From Cucumis sativus (Eukaryota; Streptophyta; Magnoliopsida; Cucurbitales; Cucurbitaceae), in assembly GCF_000004075.3 (NCBI RefSeq), contig NC_026661.2:21418307-21482306 (forward strand): a stretch of DNA of 64,000 nucleotides. The letters are read 5' to 3'. The notes under the pieces are model-generated. The model saw only the letters and a list, made by a program, of their open reading frames with translations. It searched no databases and was not told where the DNA came from. Shown here piece after piece: positions 29,271-41,545 of this stretch. The translations under genes and the position numbers were made by a program. Position 1 is the first letter of the stretch; each line of letters begins with the position of its first letter.

Positions 29271-31416
29271 AAAAAAATTGTCATCGAATGCAATCTTCAT
29301 TTTAAAAACTCACTTCAAGCTCTGTGTTTCAATTAAATTGGACCCTAAATATATTTTGTATACATCACAAAATCTTTTTTATATTGGTTTTTTAAAACAC
29401 AATATGTTCTTTTCAAGTATCGTCAAATATACAAAATTTGAACAAAACTATAACGAATTTTCAGATTTATCATTGATAAATTATTGAAATTCAACGATAC
29501 AAATAGATATTGATAGAAGTTTATAGAATTCTAACAATGTCTATCGATCAGACTATAACGTTTTGTACATGTGTTTGTCATTTACACTAATTTTTCACTT
29601 TTTAATTCGTTTTTATTTTTTAAAACAAATATCAACATGGTACAATGTTATGCCAATTAACACAAATAAATCAAACTTATTATGCATCAAAATTCAACAA
29701 AAATCTAAATTTCTAACGTTTATATTTTACTGTTGTTTTTAAATACAATAAAATAAACTAAAAATATAATAAAATATTATATTCTATTTCAACATTATTT
29801 TGTCATATTTATTTGTAAATAATTTTTAAGCATAATCATTTTAAATAACTTTTTTCTTTCTATTTTGTTTTGTTTAAAATAGTAATTTTAACTAAATAAA
29901 GTATTGGGTAAAAAGAAAAAAAAAAGCAGTATTTGTTACTCCAAGGAAAATTTGAGTAGAAATCATATTTGGTTGGGAAAATGATTCATTGTTTGTTGTT
30001 TACTTACTCAAAGGATCAGCGCTCGCAAGCTTCCACGGTGACTCTCAGAATCATTTTTTGAACGTCGTGAACATTATTGTTTCCAAAGCAGATTTTGATT
30101 TTATGTGTAAAATGTAATTAAAGAAAGAAAGAAGTGCAGTAATTTTTAGAACAATAATCAAACGCATAATATCGTTTTAAAAAAATTACCAACACAACAA
30201 AATTTATCAATTAATTCTATCACTGAGGTCTACCAGTGATATATGAAGTTTTATTGCTACAAAACTTGTATGATCTATCGATCATGTAGTTAGTGGTTTG
30301 TCAACTTTGTTATATTTGTAATTAAGCTATAAATCTATTCAAATTTTAAAATTGAAACATTCATTTGTAACGGCGTATCTAATTTTTATAATTATTGGAT
30401 GTTTAAGGGTGTGTGGTTGTTGTTATTAAAGAATTTAAAATGTAATTAGAACTACTTATCATGTCAACAGAAGTTGTTAATTAAATTTTTATCATACTTA
30501 AAGTGGTTTTTGCAATTTAATGATCTTTTTTAAATATAAAATACCTTGTGTTGTTAAATTAAAGGGTAAAATTATGAACACAATTCCCTATAAATATTAG
30601 ATTTCTTTGTAGAGTCCAAAATAACATGCAGATTCTTTTTTTACTGGAAGGGAACACCTCACAAGCGTGCGCACACATAATACTTAAAGGTGTCTTGAGG
30701 TCATTGAGCTCTAGGGTTAACTTAGACAAATTGGTGTGTTGATTACGTTTTTTGTGAAATTGCATAACCAAAATGAGAGAATGAGAGATTGTATATTTTA
30801 CATTTGGGATAAAAGATAATGTCGGTTATATCACTGACAGAAGTTCACTTTGGGGGAAAGGTACGTAAATTACAGTAAGTAGACATAAACAATATATTTT
30901 GTGGAGTTAAAGTTTAGTTTATATAAATTATGTATATGTAGCGACTTGAGGTATGGAGTACTTATTATGAAGTAAACTTAGTTTTTTGTTTTTGTATGTA
31001 CGTTGAAGGTTAACTTGTTGGTTGTGTATGATGATATTGTATATTGCATCGGCCTAAATTGACTATTAGCGTGTTGATGTTCCCAATGTGTTCACTTTAG
31101 TTAGTGGAATGTTTATGTACATTAGGAAGTCTACTCTTTATAAAGCCCTAAATTTCTAAATCATTCTATAGCCTTAAACTTATATATTTATGGAGTTTCC
31201 ACGTAGGATTATGGTTGGTTTGTCAATAGCTTAGGCATTTTGGGTTTAGGGTGTTGGGCTTTTCTAAAGCTTGTTTGCATTTGGGGTATACATTTGGGCT
31301 TAATTAAAACCAAAGCCCAAATATCAATACTAATTTGGACCAAATGAGTTTATTTGATCCAACAGTAATACCAACGGAAATTGCAATTTTGATTGCCATA
31401 CCATTTTATGAACCAT

Positions 31417-31595
31417 AATTAATAATATAGCATATTTTTTAAAAATTACAAATATATTAAAACTATCATATGATCTATGAGTGATAGACGAATATTTGTA
31501 ACATGGTCTATGGTGATAGACTTATTATTGATAGAATTTAACAAATTTTGCTATATTTGCAAATTTTTTAAAATGTTGCTATATACTTAATTATT
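31417..31595. mobile_element. MITE with about 40-bp inverted ends, family A
   Basis: The left end 'aattaataatatagcat' followed by 'tttttaaaaattacaaatat' pairs with the complement of the right end, 'aattaagtatatagcaac' followed by 'ttttaaaaaatttgcaaata'. The interior contains several 'gatagac' repeats. This is the best preserved copy of the family. There is no open reading frame, so it would need an enzyme supplied elsewhere. Confidence 0.65.
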
Positions 31596-32899
31596 TTGAA
31601 TCTGGTTAAATTTGCAACTATTCCTAATACCAAAAACATGTGAATATGACAACTCCAACACGTGTCGAAATTTAATTAGTCTCTGATTTGATCACTTATA
31701 ATTTTCTTTTGTTAAGAAAACAATAGACGATATTTTTTATTAAAAAATTGCATTATATCAAATCTCGAAAATTGCATTATTTTTTTAATTAAAAAAATGT
31801 AGTGATATGAACTTATTATCATAATTTTTCTTCTTACTATTTTTGCAAACACCTCTTCTTTTATTTAACAATAGACAACGACATAATTCTCTTCCACCAT
31901 TGTGCAACTCAAATTTTCTCTCAATTATGTGGTTTCCTTTGTTGATTATCTCAACGTCATATCATAAATTATGAACGGATATTTTGTAATTTCTATCATA
32001 ATAAAATATGTAATTACAAAAAAATAGATCTCTCTCTTCATTAATCCATTAATTTCTTAGACGAACAATTACAAAATGTAGCATCGTTTACCATTTTTTT
32101 AAAAAAACATCTATCGTCATCATTATCAACCACAAAAATCAGGATTGATCAATAAACACTAACATATTTAATATAGGTCTAGAGAGTTCGAGTCCCCTTC
32201 ACCTTTATGCTCTCTATCTATATATAAAATTGAAATAATATCAATAATAATAGCCAATTTAGTGGTAAAAATGTATTTCAATCTCCTTAGACCCAAATTT
32301 AAACTAGCGTATCTCGAATAATTAAAACACAATCAAATTTATCACCAAACTTCCCAATTTAATTGCTTTTGTTGATTACGATTTTGTGATACGCCTAACA
32401 ATTCATTTCATTAATGAAATATTTGATGATTTGTGATGGAATGAGTTTATAATGTAATATAATCCAAAATCTACATTTTAATTGAATAATTTAAATTCGA
32501 TTTGTAATACGAAATTAATTCTATTAAACGTTTTCAACAAAGCCATAAATTTCACTATTTAGACCTAACTTCTTTATATAAACATGACCTAAGTTTGATA
32601 AAATAACATTCCCAAATTTGTCACTCCAAAAAGTGTGTATTTATATATTTTATTTGGAGAAAGAAAAGTGTTATTCGCAAAAGATAATTAAACAAAAACA
32701 AAACAATACCATTTTCGTATTTTGTTATTGGCAAATAATTTATCCAAAACCATAATCCCTAATTAAGAATTAAGGTTTTGATTTCGCGCAATATCAGTCG
32801 TAGAAAAGCATTCCGTCGCCGGAATCTTCAAATCGGAGTGTCACCGTCGCCGCGTTCACCCTCTTAAAACCCCAAAAAAACTAAGATTACATAACACAA

Positions 32900-35800
32900 A
32901 TGTGGTGGAGATCGGCCTCTTTCATCCTCGACAAGCAGCAGGCTGAAGGAGCTTCAAAGGCCCCCGAAACCCTTTCCATTTCCCCACCCACGCAATCTTC
33001 TATGGCGGACGCATTTCAGAACCCTAACCCTAAAATTTCAGCCTATTACCAAAGCAGAGCTGCCCACACCGCCGTCGTCACCAGTGATTGGCTTGCCCAG
33101 GCGCAGGCCGCTGTTGGATTCCAAACCGACGATCAGATACCGTCGGAAACTGATACCAGGGACTCTGAATCCGGTAAGCCGTTTAGTGTGATTGATGAGT
33201 TTAATAACTGGAGGAAACAGCCGGATTTGGCTGAGGCCGTTGCAGCTATTCGGGCTTTGGCGGCCGTCATAAGGTCTAGTCAGGCCACGACTATGATGGA
33301 GCTCGAAATTGAGCTGAAAAAGGCTTCAGACTCCCTAAAAGTGAGTTATTCTCTGCTTAGGCGTTTGTTGTACTGTATTTTGATGTTTTAAAGGCATATT
33401 TGGGAAATATTTTTTGTTGGAATTGGAGTGGTCTAACATGTATGTGCTAGTCATCCACTATTATCTTCTATGCCTTACCTGGTGTAGAAGTTGTGTGCAT
33501 GGGGCTCTGCTTTAATTTAGTAGATGGATGCATTTTAGGCAAGCATCGTGTTGAAGAATGGGTATATTATATTAGTAAACTGGTCAATATTGTTGTAGTC
33601 GATGAAACGCTTTGTTACATCTTGAGAACTGATGGTACCGTATCATGAAAGCCATATGTTTGTTTTGTTTGTTCAATATATAGTGAAAAGGGGTGTACAC
33701 GTTTTGGATAGAATAGTTCATACTAAGAATGGTCTTTCCGTGCTTTCTGTTTGATGGGTTGACACAATTTAATCTCTATTTATCTCCTCCAGTCGTGGGA
33801 TACAACTTCGATATCATTGACAGCTGGCTGTGATTTGTTCATGCGGTATGTTACTCGAACCTCGGCTTTAGAATATGAGGATTTCAAGTCTGGTAAATCT
33901 CGCCTGATTGAACGCGCAGAAAAGTTTGGGGAGATATCCTGTAAGGTACAGCTTATTATGATAATCTTTAATCCTCTGTAATAGTTGAAAGCTATGTACT
34001 TTGACGGGAATTTTAGTACTGAAACTGGTACTGAATTGCAGGCACGGAGAATTATTGCAATGCTTAGTCAGGATTTCATTTTTGATGGCTGTACAATTTT
34101 GGTCCATGGTTTCTCTAGAGTCGTGATGGAAGTTCTGAGGTTGGCTGCACAGAATAAGAAGCTCTTTAGAGTGTTTTGCACAGGTTTTGCTCTTTTAAGG
34201 CTTTAACGACCTTACAAATTATGATGTTGTCATTGAAGTCTGAATTACTTGGGCAAACTCTAGGAGTTGTGTGTGTGTGTTTTTAAGGCAGTGGATCCCC
34301 TGTGATAAACTGGTTAAGGAACCTCGTTTATTTTGTTTTCTGATGATTTTTTATTGATGGGAAAAAGGATTCATTTCATTGATAGAATGATAATATGAAA
34401 TGATGAAATCCTATCCAGTGGATTCAAAAATCTATTCCAATGGGTAGTAAGGGTTGATCAGCTATAAATATAATAATTACAAAAGGGGCTCAATTTACAC
34501 CAAGTTAGAGATAGATAATTTATTTTGTTTTCTTATGATTTTTTCTTTTGATAGGAAAAGATTCATTTCATTGATAGAATGAAACTACAGAATGATGCTA
34601 TTCCGATGGGTAGTAAGGTTGATAAGCTATAATTAATTTGGTGATAACATGATTGGAGAGATTGGGAACCTTTTTCTTTGTGGTGTAGATATGAGAGTTT
34701 CTTTCCAACTAAATAGATCACTAGAAAGCTTGAATGAGATTTAGCTCTAGGATCTTTTATTTCTTGGGTAGCCTAATAACCATGATGGAGAGGACATCTC
34801 AAATTTCACAAGGAATTGCAATCTGCCAACCAAATGCTTCTGATCCCAATAGTATATGTCTTGAGCAACGAGTACACAAATGAAAAAGTGATGCGTAGAA
34901 ATTAGAATACAACAGCTGGGAGAGATGTTTATCCATGGAGATCTTCTTTGCAGCTTGTCATGCATCAAGGCAAGAGTGGTTGGAAAAATGAATAAATAAC
35001 AAATGAGGAGGTTGGCCGCTCTTTCTTATGTAAGAGTAATGGCAACCCCTTTAGAGATGTATGAGTGTCACTAGAACTATGTCTTTTTTCCACTTTCTCT
35101 AATTGGAACACAAAAAGAGAGGTTTACCATTGAAGGGTCAAGGGAAAACCCAGATATGAGGCTGTCCATTTTCCTTCCTTGCAAGCAAATTTAACTGCTA
35201 ATGATGGGAGCATGGAGCAAGGTTTATCCCCAAAAGTCATGATTTTTTACCGTTTGCATAAAGCCTGGAACCTTCTTCAAATACTATGATGATGTGAAAG
35301 ACGGAACTATCAGATCCTCACCCAAGATGTCAACTACATTGAGTCTGGCAAAGTGCCGTTTGGTAGGTACATAGAAGGCTATGAGCAGTGTGAACTATAA
35401 ATGTAGCTAATGCTTCATCATTCATGTACCAAACTTTCTATCTTTGTTATGTTATTGTGGGGATAGACAATGGACCAGGCATTTAGATGCCCCAGTACAG
35501 ATCAGCTCCCAGGTTAGTTCAAGAGGGCTTATGTCTCCTCCTACCCCTGCCTCTCTCACAGCAGAGATGAATGACAAACTAACTTTATTGCCCACAATAT
35601 AAATTAAGTACTTGGTTTAGCTAACCAACTATAAAAGTTATTCTTTCTTTTTACCCTTTCTCTATTACGCTGGCGGCTGGCTTAGCTGTATGATTTAACT
35701 TTTGGTGAAGAAGAAAACAATATTTTTCCTATCATGTCTAGTTCTTCATATTGATTTTTTTATTAGCTTTCATATTTATTGAAATTCAATGCTAAAATAT

Positions 35801-36370
35801 GCAGAAGGAAGACCGGACAGGACAGGTTTGCGTTTATCCAACGAGCTAGCCAAACTTGATGTCCCTGTAAAGCTCCTAATTGACTCAGCAGTAGCATATG
35901 CAATGGATGAGGTTGATATGGTCCTTGTTGGTGCTGATGGAGTAGTTGAGAGTGGAGGTATAATCAATATGATGGGCACATATCAAATTGCATTAGTGGC
36001 ACATAGCATGAACAAACCGGTGTATGTGGCTGCTGAGAGTTACAAGGTTTGCCTTCATTAGATAATTTATAGTATTGGGATTCATAAATACCTTCTTACA
36101 CTAAATGATTATAGTATCTCGAAAAAGGTAAAAAACAAAATTGATTCGCAATTATTTTTGCAGTTTGCTCGACTGTACCCATTGGATCAAAAAGACATGG
36201 CCCCTGCTCTCCGTCCAATAGATTTTGGGGTTCCAATCCCATCAAAGGTTGAAGTTGAAAAATCTGCTCGAGACTATACTCCTCCTCAATACCTTACTCT
36301 TCTCTTTACAGATTTGGGTGTTCTCTCTCCATCTGTGGTGAGTGACGAACTCATCCAACTATATTTATAG
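32900..36370 (+). CDS. eIF2Balpha: Translation initiation factor eIF2B subunit alpha
   Basis: Regulatory subunit of the eIF2B complex, the guanine-nucleotide exchange factor for eIF2 in the cytosol; alpha with beta and delta forms the core that senses eIF2 phosphorylation in eukaryotes. Coding exons: 32900-33340, 33793-33945, 34042-34183, 35805-36046, 36164-36370; all GT-AG, phases close, 394 aa. Family hallmarks are ISAYYQSRAAHTAVVTSDWL near the N-terminus, ILVHGFSRVVMEVL, and the IF-2B fold segment EGRPDRTGLRL ... MDEVDMVLVGADGVVESGG ... NKPVYVAAESYK. The first ATG gives a 34-residue extension before a second in-frame ATG at 33002 (MADAFQNPNPKISAYYQ). Plant homologues I recall carry a similar MW-RRSASFI-type extension, so 32900 is kept, but initiation at 33002 is possible. 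Intron 3 (1621 bp) holds repeat and LINE-like debris. Confidence 0.95.
34318..34635. repeat. Imperfect direct repeat in eIF2B-alpha intron 3
   Basis: Two copies, about 34330-34465 and 34518-34632, each run from 'ttattttgttttct' through 'gattcatttcattgatagaa' to 'gatgggtagtaag' or 'aatgggtagtaag', then 'gttgat' and 'agctata'. The shared 'tttgataggaaa'/'tttcattga' segment resembles the complement of the LINE 3' end seen in the AlaAT intron. Confidence 0.65.
34630..35350 (-). mobile_element. Probable LINE remnant in eIF2B-alpha intron 3
   Basis: On the minus strand, translated fragments such as 'KLQRRSPWINISPSCCIL' near 34880-34950 and 'YYWDQKHLVGRLQF' near 34815-34860 resemble the cysteine/histidine-rich C-terminal part of plant LINE ORF2. 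The frame is broken in several places. The element lies opposite to the host gene. The resemblance is by eye only. Confidence 0.4.
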
Positions 36371-37356
36371 TAAAACTCAAAATTGTAGTGTTTGATATTT
36401 TGCACCTTGAATGTGGGTGCTTTAACTCTAGAAATTTTTTTGTGTATTCACTCGTTTTTTCCAAATGTAGTCTAGTATTTGGCATGTGAATTTTATGCAC
36501 GTCTGCTCATACATGAGAACTGAACATATATGCTTTCTAAAATAAAAAGAAAAATAGTTCAAATTATGTTCTGCTGCAACGTATAGTTGTTGTAGTCCAG
36601 CTTAACGATAACCATTCATAAGAGTTCCCTGTCTTCACCAATATTGTGTAATGTGTATATGCATGTCTGCACATACACATCATATTTGGATTGCATATGT
36701 TTAGTGTCTCTCTTGCCTACTTGAATATAGCCCAACTAGTTTTAGAATTTTGTCTTTGACCCAAGAGGAGGTCACAAGTTCGAATCCATAAAATAGAAAA
36801 AGGTCCCTCTCTCAATTGAAGGAATTGGAATGATATGAAATGTCGCTAAGATGGTCTCTCATTTTTTTTCTTTAGCATAGTAGGATGGTCCCTTATCAAA
36901 AGAAAGAAATGCTATCTCTTTCCCTCTTTTCTCATTAGAAGGAACTCGAGTGATAAGGATGTCATTGGGATGGTCCCTTCTGAAAAGTAATAAACATTTA
37001 ATAAAAGAAATCATAGAATAAATATCTATTGAGATGTTCGTCCATAATTGTACGTATTTACTAATTTGTGTAGGCCAACTCATCATTCTTGACTTGTTGC
37101 AACTACTATGATCTGGCGATTTGCTTTCTTTGATAAACTTGATGAGATTCGGATTCCCTTCTTTCATCGGTCGAAATCAACACCATTGAACTTTAGAGGA
37201 TTCAGATGAGACTTTAAGTTGATAGAAGTGACAGATTAGAGAGAGAAAAGTAGTTTAGAATAGTTTTTGCAGTAGGTGTTATTTAGTAACATGGATAAGA
37301 TGGATAAAGGTGGAACTTTTGTTCTTGCACATAAATGAAGCTTTTCACTTGCTGTT
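36371..37356. other. Intergenic region between convergent eIF2B-alpha and LEA genes
   Basis: It contains the two 3' ends and a tRNA-like SINE relic at 36728-36790. No further coding region was seen. Many short direct repeats of 'gatggtccctt' type occur at 36850-36990. Confidence 0.6.
36728..36800 (+). repeat. tRNA-derived SINE-like sequence
   Basis: Box-A-like tagcccaactagttt (36728-36742) and box-B-like gttcgaatcc (36778-36787), preceded by aggaggtcacaa, have the spacing and wording of plant tRNA-derived SINEs. The B box is followed by the A-rich 'ataaaatagaaaaag'. No intact tRNA cloverleaf is evident. Confidence 0.5.
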
Positions 37357-37738
37357 TTAGAGCAGCTTCTTAGGTTTAGCCAGCAGTTTCTCCCTCAATT
37401 CCACCACATCCATCTCTTCAAAATGATTCTCGGGAATCCAGTTTCCACTCTTAGGATCTTTCATCCAAAACGTCTTCTTCTGTTCAACTACCTCATTATC
37501 ATAACCGCCCGTCTCCACAGCTGCCTTCACCTTCCTAACCACCATTGATGCAGTTGTTTGTGCCTTAAGTTGCTCAGATGCAACCGAAGAGCTCATTCGC
37601 CTGCCATTACATTGCTAAATTAGAAAAGAACATCAAAGAAACACACACAAAGAATGGAACCGATAATTAAATACATAAAACCAGCTCGAGAAGGATCGAC
37701 CTTATAAAGTAAAGACTATTTCCAGTAACCTTAGCCAT
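37357..37738 (-). CDS. LEA_3 family protein (SAG21/LEA5-like), probably organelle-targeted
   Basis: Small late-embryogenesis-abundant group 3 protein; relatives such as Arabidopsis SAG21 are induced by drought, oxidative stress and senescence and localise to mitochondria. Coding exons are 37738-37701 and 37600-37357; the junction AG|GTCGAT ... ggcag|GCGAATG is in phase, giving 93 aa, the usual family length. The short first exon supplies MAKVTGNSLYFIRRRM, a basic N-terminus with no acidic residues consistent with mitochondrial import. The family signature FWMKDPKSGNWIPENHF and an acidic/basic tail (EEMDVVELREKLLAKPKKLL) are present. The single small intron after about codon 13 is typical of this family. 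The TATA-like box lies at 37826-37833. Confidence 0.92.
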
Positions 37739-37825
37739 GTCTTAAAGAAGAAGAATGTTGAAAGGGAAACAGGAAGTCTTCCTTCTCTATATTTGGCTAT
37801 GAATGGAAAGAACACACACACACAA

Positions 37826-37833
37826 TATTTATA
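37826..37833 (-). promoter_or_regulatory. TATA-like box of the LEA_3 gene
   Basis: TATAAATA on the minus strand lies about 88 bp upstream of the ATG at 37738, a usual distance for a plant TATA box and short leader. A CA-repeat (about 37811-37823) lies just downstream, within the probable leader. Confidence 0.5.
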
Positions 37834-39799
37834 ATTTGGAAGAGGGAGAGTGGGTTTTTGTTTGAATAAGTTATTGTGTTGAGTGAGAATATTAGAATCT
37901 GTATTGGTTTGAAAGGATAAATACTCTGTTGCAGATTGGAATTTTATTATGAACAGAACACCCACTACTAGTTTTGTGATTATATTATGTTGATATGCAA
38001 AAACATGGAGTAGATATAGATATATTGGAATACTTTGGTTAAATAGAATTTTGAAACCATTTTTCTTTTTTTAAATATATACATCTGATTGTTATTTTTT
38101 ATTTTTGTTTCATTATCCTACAAAAAATCTTATTGTGTCATTCCTGAATTTCAGTTCGAAAAAGACAACTGCAGACGAGTTCTCTTTTTCATTACTTTTG
38201 AGGTACCAAATAAAGATATTTGAAGAATACTCTAAATTAATGTCACTCCACATTAATAATAATAATAACAAATAAATGAATACAAAGTTTATTAAATTGT
38301 GATGTGCTATTTGTTTACATCCATTGGTTTATAGGAGATTCAATGTAGATATTTTACAAAGGGATCAAGTGGTTGTTAATGTACTATGTTTTTAGGCTCA
38401 AGACGAGCCACGTTTACTTATGCCTTCGATTTTTGGGATCGTGTATATGTACCACAACTTAAACATATGTTTGTTAGACTTTGTGTTAACGAGTTGGAAT
38501 CACTGAGGTATATATTTGTTCGATTCGGTATAATACATCTAATCACAAAAAGGAAAAGGAAATACAATAATAACTCTAAATATGCAAAATAACATTATAG
38601 GAAAAATTGCTTTTTAAATTCAAATGTTGAAGAATATGTTTAAAATGTACTTCTTTAGTTCTTCAAATTTTAAGAGGTCTTCCAAATAATTCATTATTAA
38701 TATTAATTTAAATAGTTATCGATACTCTCAAATTTGAAAGAAAATTATAAAAAATAGAACATTTGACAAAATATTTACATTTTACACAAAAATCAAATGT
38801 AATAAATTGTCTCTTAGTGGTTTTTAAAAATTAATTCATTCTAATTTTAAATATTACGTAGCTACTTAAATATTTTGTTACTTTAAACATGTTACTGTAT
38901 AGATACATTTTGAAAATTCAAAGAATATAAGTAAATTATTCATCCAATATTTCAAAGTTAATGATGGTATATTTTTAAAATTTAAAGACCAAACACAAAT
39001 ATTCCTCGAACCTTCGTCCTATGGACAAATTTTAATGGTTAGATTCTTTCGATTGTTAATTTGAAAATTTTAAAAATATATACATATATTTTATGAGGAC
39101 ATAATGGTTTTTGAATTGTCAAAAAGATGAAAACGAGCAGTTTTCAAGGCATCTTTTTCCCTTACTTTTCCATTTTCCAACAATTCAGGTTTCAATGCCT
39201 TTAGGGCCATTTTTTTCATATTCTATCTCATCTACTTTCTAATTTCTACTAACAGTTTATATACATTTTTTTTTCCAAAAGAAACACAAAGAATCAATTG
39301 CAAAAATACACTTCTAAACAATTGTTTTTTTGCTTGTCCTTTTGTGAAGAATTTAAAATGGATTATATGCTCCAAATCATTCATGAAGTTTGATGATCTT
39401 CAATCAGAATACACTTTGGAAATCAATAAATGCCTTAAAGAAAAAATATTCTTTCGATCTCTCTAATGGACATAGAATTTCTTTGTGTTTTGTTAAGATT
39501 CATTGGGAGTGAGATTGCAAATTAAAGAAAAGAATAAGGCATTAAAAGTTGTTAAGAAGTAGTGGTTCCATTGTCGAACCAAATTGATTGATTGAGGAAT
39601 AATAGTTTAATTTAAAAGATATTCCATTAACTTTTTGTTCCAATATCACCTTCCTCTTTTAAATTACATTTCTTACTTTTTTTTTGTATTTAGTTTTGAA
39701 AGAGAAATCTTTTAAATTATATAAAGTTTTGGTAAGGTTTTTTTTTTTTTTCTTTTAAATAAAAAATTCACAAACTATTTACTATTTATAAAAGAAATG

Positions 39800-39980
39800 G
39801 GCTACTCCAAAAATAAGAAGAAAAATTATTATAATAAAACTCATGTCATTATATATATTTTCTAAATTATAAAAATAACAAATTTAAAAGTCGATAACCC
39901 TGTGATTATCATTTGATATTACTAATCTTGTCCAATATGCAAAAAAAAAAAAAGAAAATAAAAGGTGTTATGAATTTTTT
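39800..39980. repeat. Dispersed small repeat, family C copy
   Basis: It matches the block order of the copy at 29090-29270, including 'ttctaaattataaaaataac', 'ccaatatgcaaaaa' and 'aggtgttatgaat'. It lacks any reading frame. Confidence 0.5.
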
Positions 39981-40189
39981 ATTTTTAAATGTTTTTATCA
40001 TTTAATGTAAGTTTTCTAAATGATAAAATTTATTACATTGATTTTTTCTATGAATTATTTTTTGATCGTCTAGTCAAAATCAACGATCGTCCTATACGTG
40101 TAAATATTTTGTCAATTTGTTATATTTTTTTAAAAAAATAAAACTATTTACAATATATAACAATTTTTTTAAAATCTCAAGGGGCTTTG

Positions 40190-40385
40190 AAAAAATAGCA
40201 ATTTTTTTTTTTTATAATAATAGATCTCAAGTCACAATATTTCTAAATGTGCAAAAATAACAAATTTAAAAATGATGATCATCTGATAATCTTATGTCAT
40301 ATTCGTAATAGGTAGAACTTATGTCGTATTCGTAACAGACAAAAAAAAAAAAGTTTCATAAGCTATTTTTTTCTAAATGTTTTTG
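40190..40385. repeat. Dispersed small repeat, family C copy
   Basis: It shares 'tttctaaatgtgcaaaaata', 'gatgatcatctgataatctt' and 'atgtcatattcgtaa' with its neighbours. An internal duplication of 'acttatgtcgtattcgtaac' makes it longer than the other copies. Confidence 0.5.
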
Positions 40386-41357
40386 TCATTTTATATGCAA
40401 TTTTTCTAATTTCAATATTTTTCTATATTTTGAAAAATTCCCTTTTTGTATAATTTTGTTAAGAAAAGAACTAATGGTGAACAATTAAATTACATCATCA
40501 CTCATGGCCCCACTAGACAAGAGAAGACTAAGCAACCAATTAGGAAACTCATTCTAAATAAAAAGAGAGAGAAAAAAAACAAACTATGAGCATTTTTTTT
40601 GTTGAGTGCATAAGGTCATGATGTTGTTAGATTGACCATCAATTTTATTGCAAACAACCATCAATTTTATTACTCTAAAGTCTAAACATCAATGTGCTTA
40701 CATTGACCATATTCATCATTCAACCAACCTCTAACTCATTAATTTATTTATTATTGAATTTACATATTTAGTTCATGTAACTTATATTTATCATTTAGGT
40801 TGATTTTCACAAATATAATAGAACACCTAAATATTTACGACTTTTGTAATAAAATAAAAACGCTCGTGAAACTAATTATTATTTTAAGTATTTAAGTTTT
40901 TCCTTCCTTTCTATTTTCTTCCTTCTCTTCTTTTGCAATTTTTCTTTTATAGAAATCGTGATATTTGTTTTCAATCTACGGTTTTTTTTTAAGTCTTATT
41001 TGGTTTAAGATCATGATTTGATACACAACTTTAAACAAAAATCGTTGAGATATTGGTAAACGATCATTTGAATTTTGCTAACCAAATCCAACACATACAA
41101 AAGATTTTGAAAAAATCCTACAAATATAAAAAGATCTTGAAAAAAAATCGTTGAAACACAATCGTTTAGATTTGGTAGCATGTTGACTATGACATTTTTA
41201 GTATTTTTTATTGTGAGCTTGTGTGCCTTTTTCGTTTTCTAAATTGTCATATACAATATAAACATTTTTATACTTAAAAAAAAATCCCTAAAATTTAGTC
41301 TGCATGATTTGATAAAATCTTTATAAATAATCCTCTCTCCGGAAAAAAGAGAAGATA

Positions 41358-41545
41358 CTTTTGCAAAAATAACAAAAAAGAATTATGATAATAAAAGTCA
41401 TGTCACAACATTTTCTAAATTTGCAAAAGTAGTAAATTAAAAATAGATGATCATCTAATAGTCTTATGATCATAGTTGTTTGATATCACTAATTTTGTCA
41501 TATTTTTAATATGCAAAAAAAAAATATTATTTTTTTTTCTAAATA
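41358..41545. repeat. Dispersed small repeat, family C copy
   Basis: It contains 'tttgcaaaaataacaaaaaa', 'aaaagtcatgtcacaa', 'tttctaaatttgcaaaagta' and 'gatgatcatctaatagtctt', in the same order as the other family C copies. Confidence 0.5.

Larger units (their letters stand above)
25500..32899. other. Repeat-rich intergenic region between FAB1 and eIF2B-alpha
   Basis: These genes are transcribed away from each other, so both promoters lie at the edges of this 7.4 kb interval. The interior is very AT-rich and contains several copies of two small repeat families (near 25845, 27818, 28230, 29090, 30180, 31417 and 31730) plus a 49-bp tandem duplication at 27964. No gene could be supported; the short ORFs lack codon structure and homology that I can recognise. 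Confidence 0.7.

Noticed and set aside
32175..32205. Box-B-like gttcgagtccc suggesting a tRNA or SINE
   Set aside because: No convincing box A or acceptor stem upstream.
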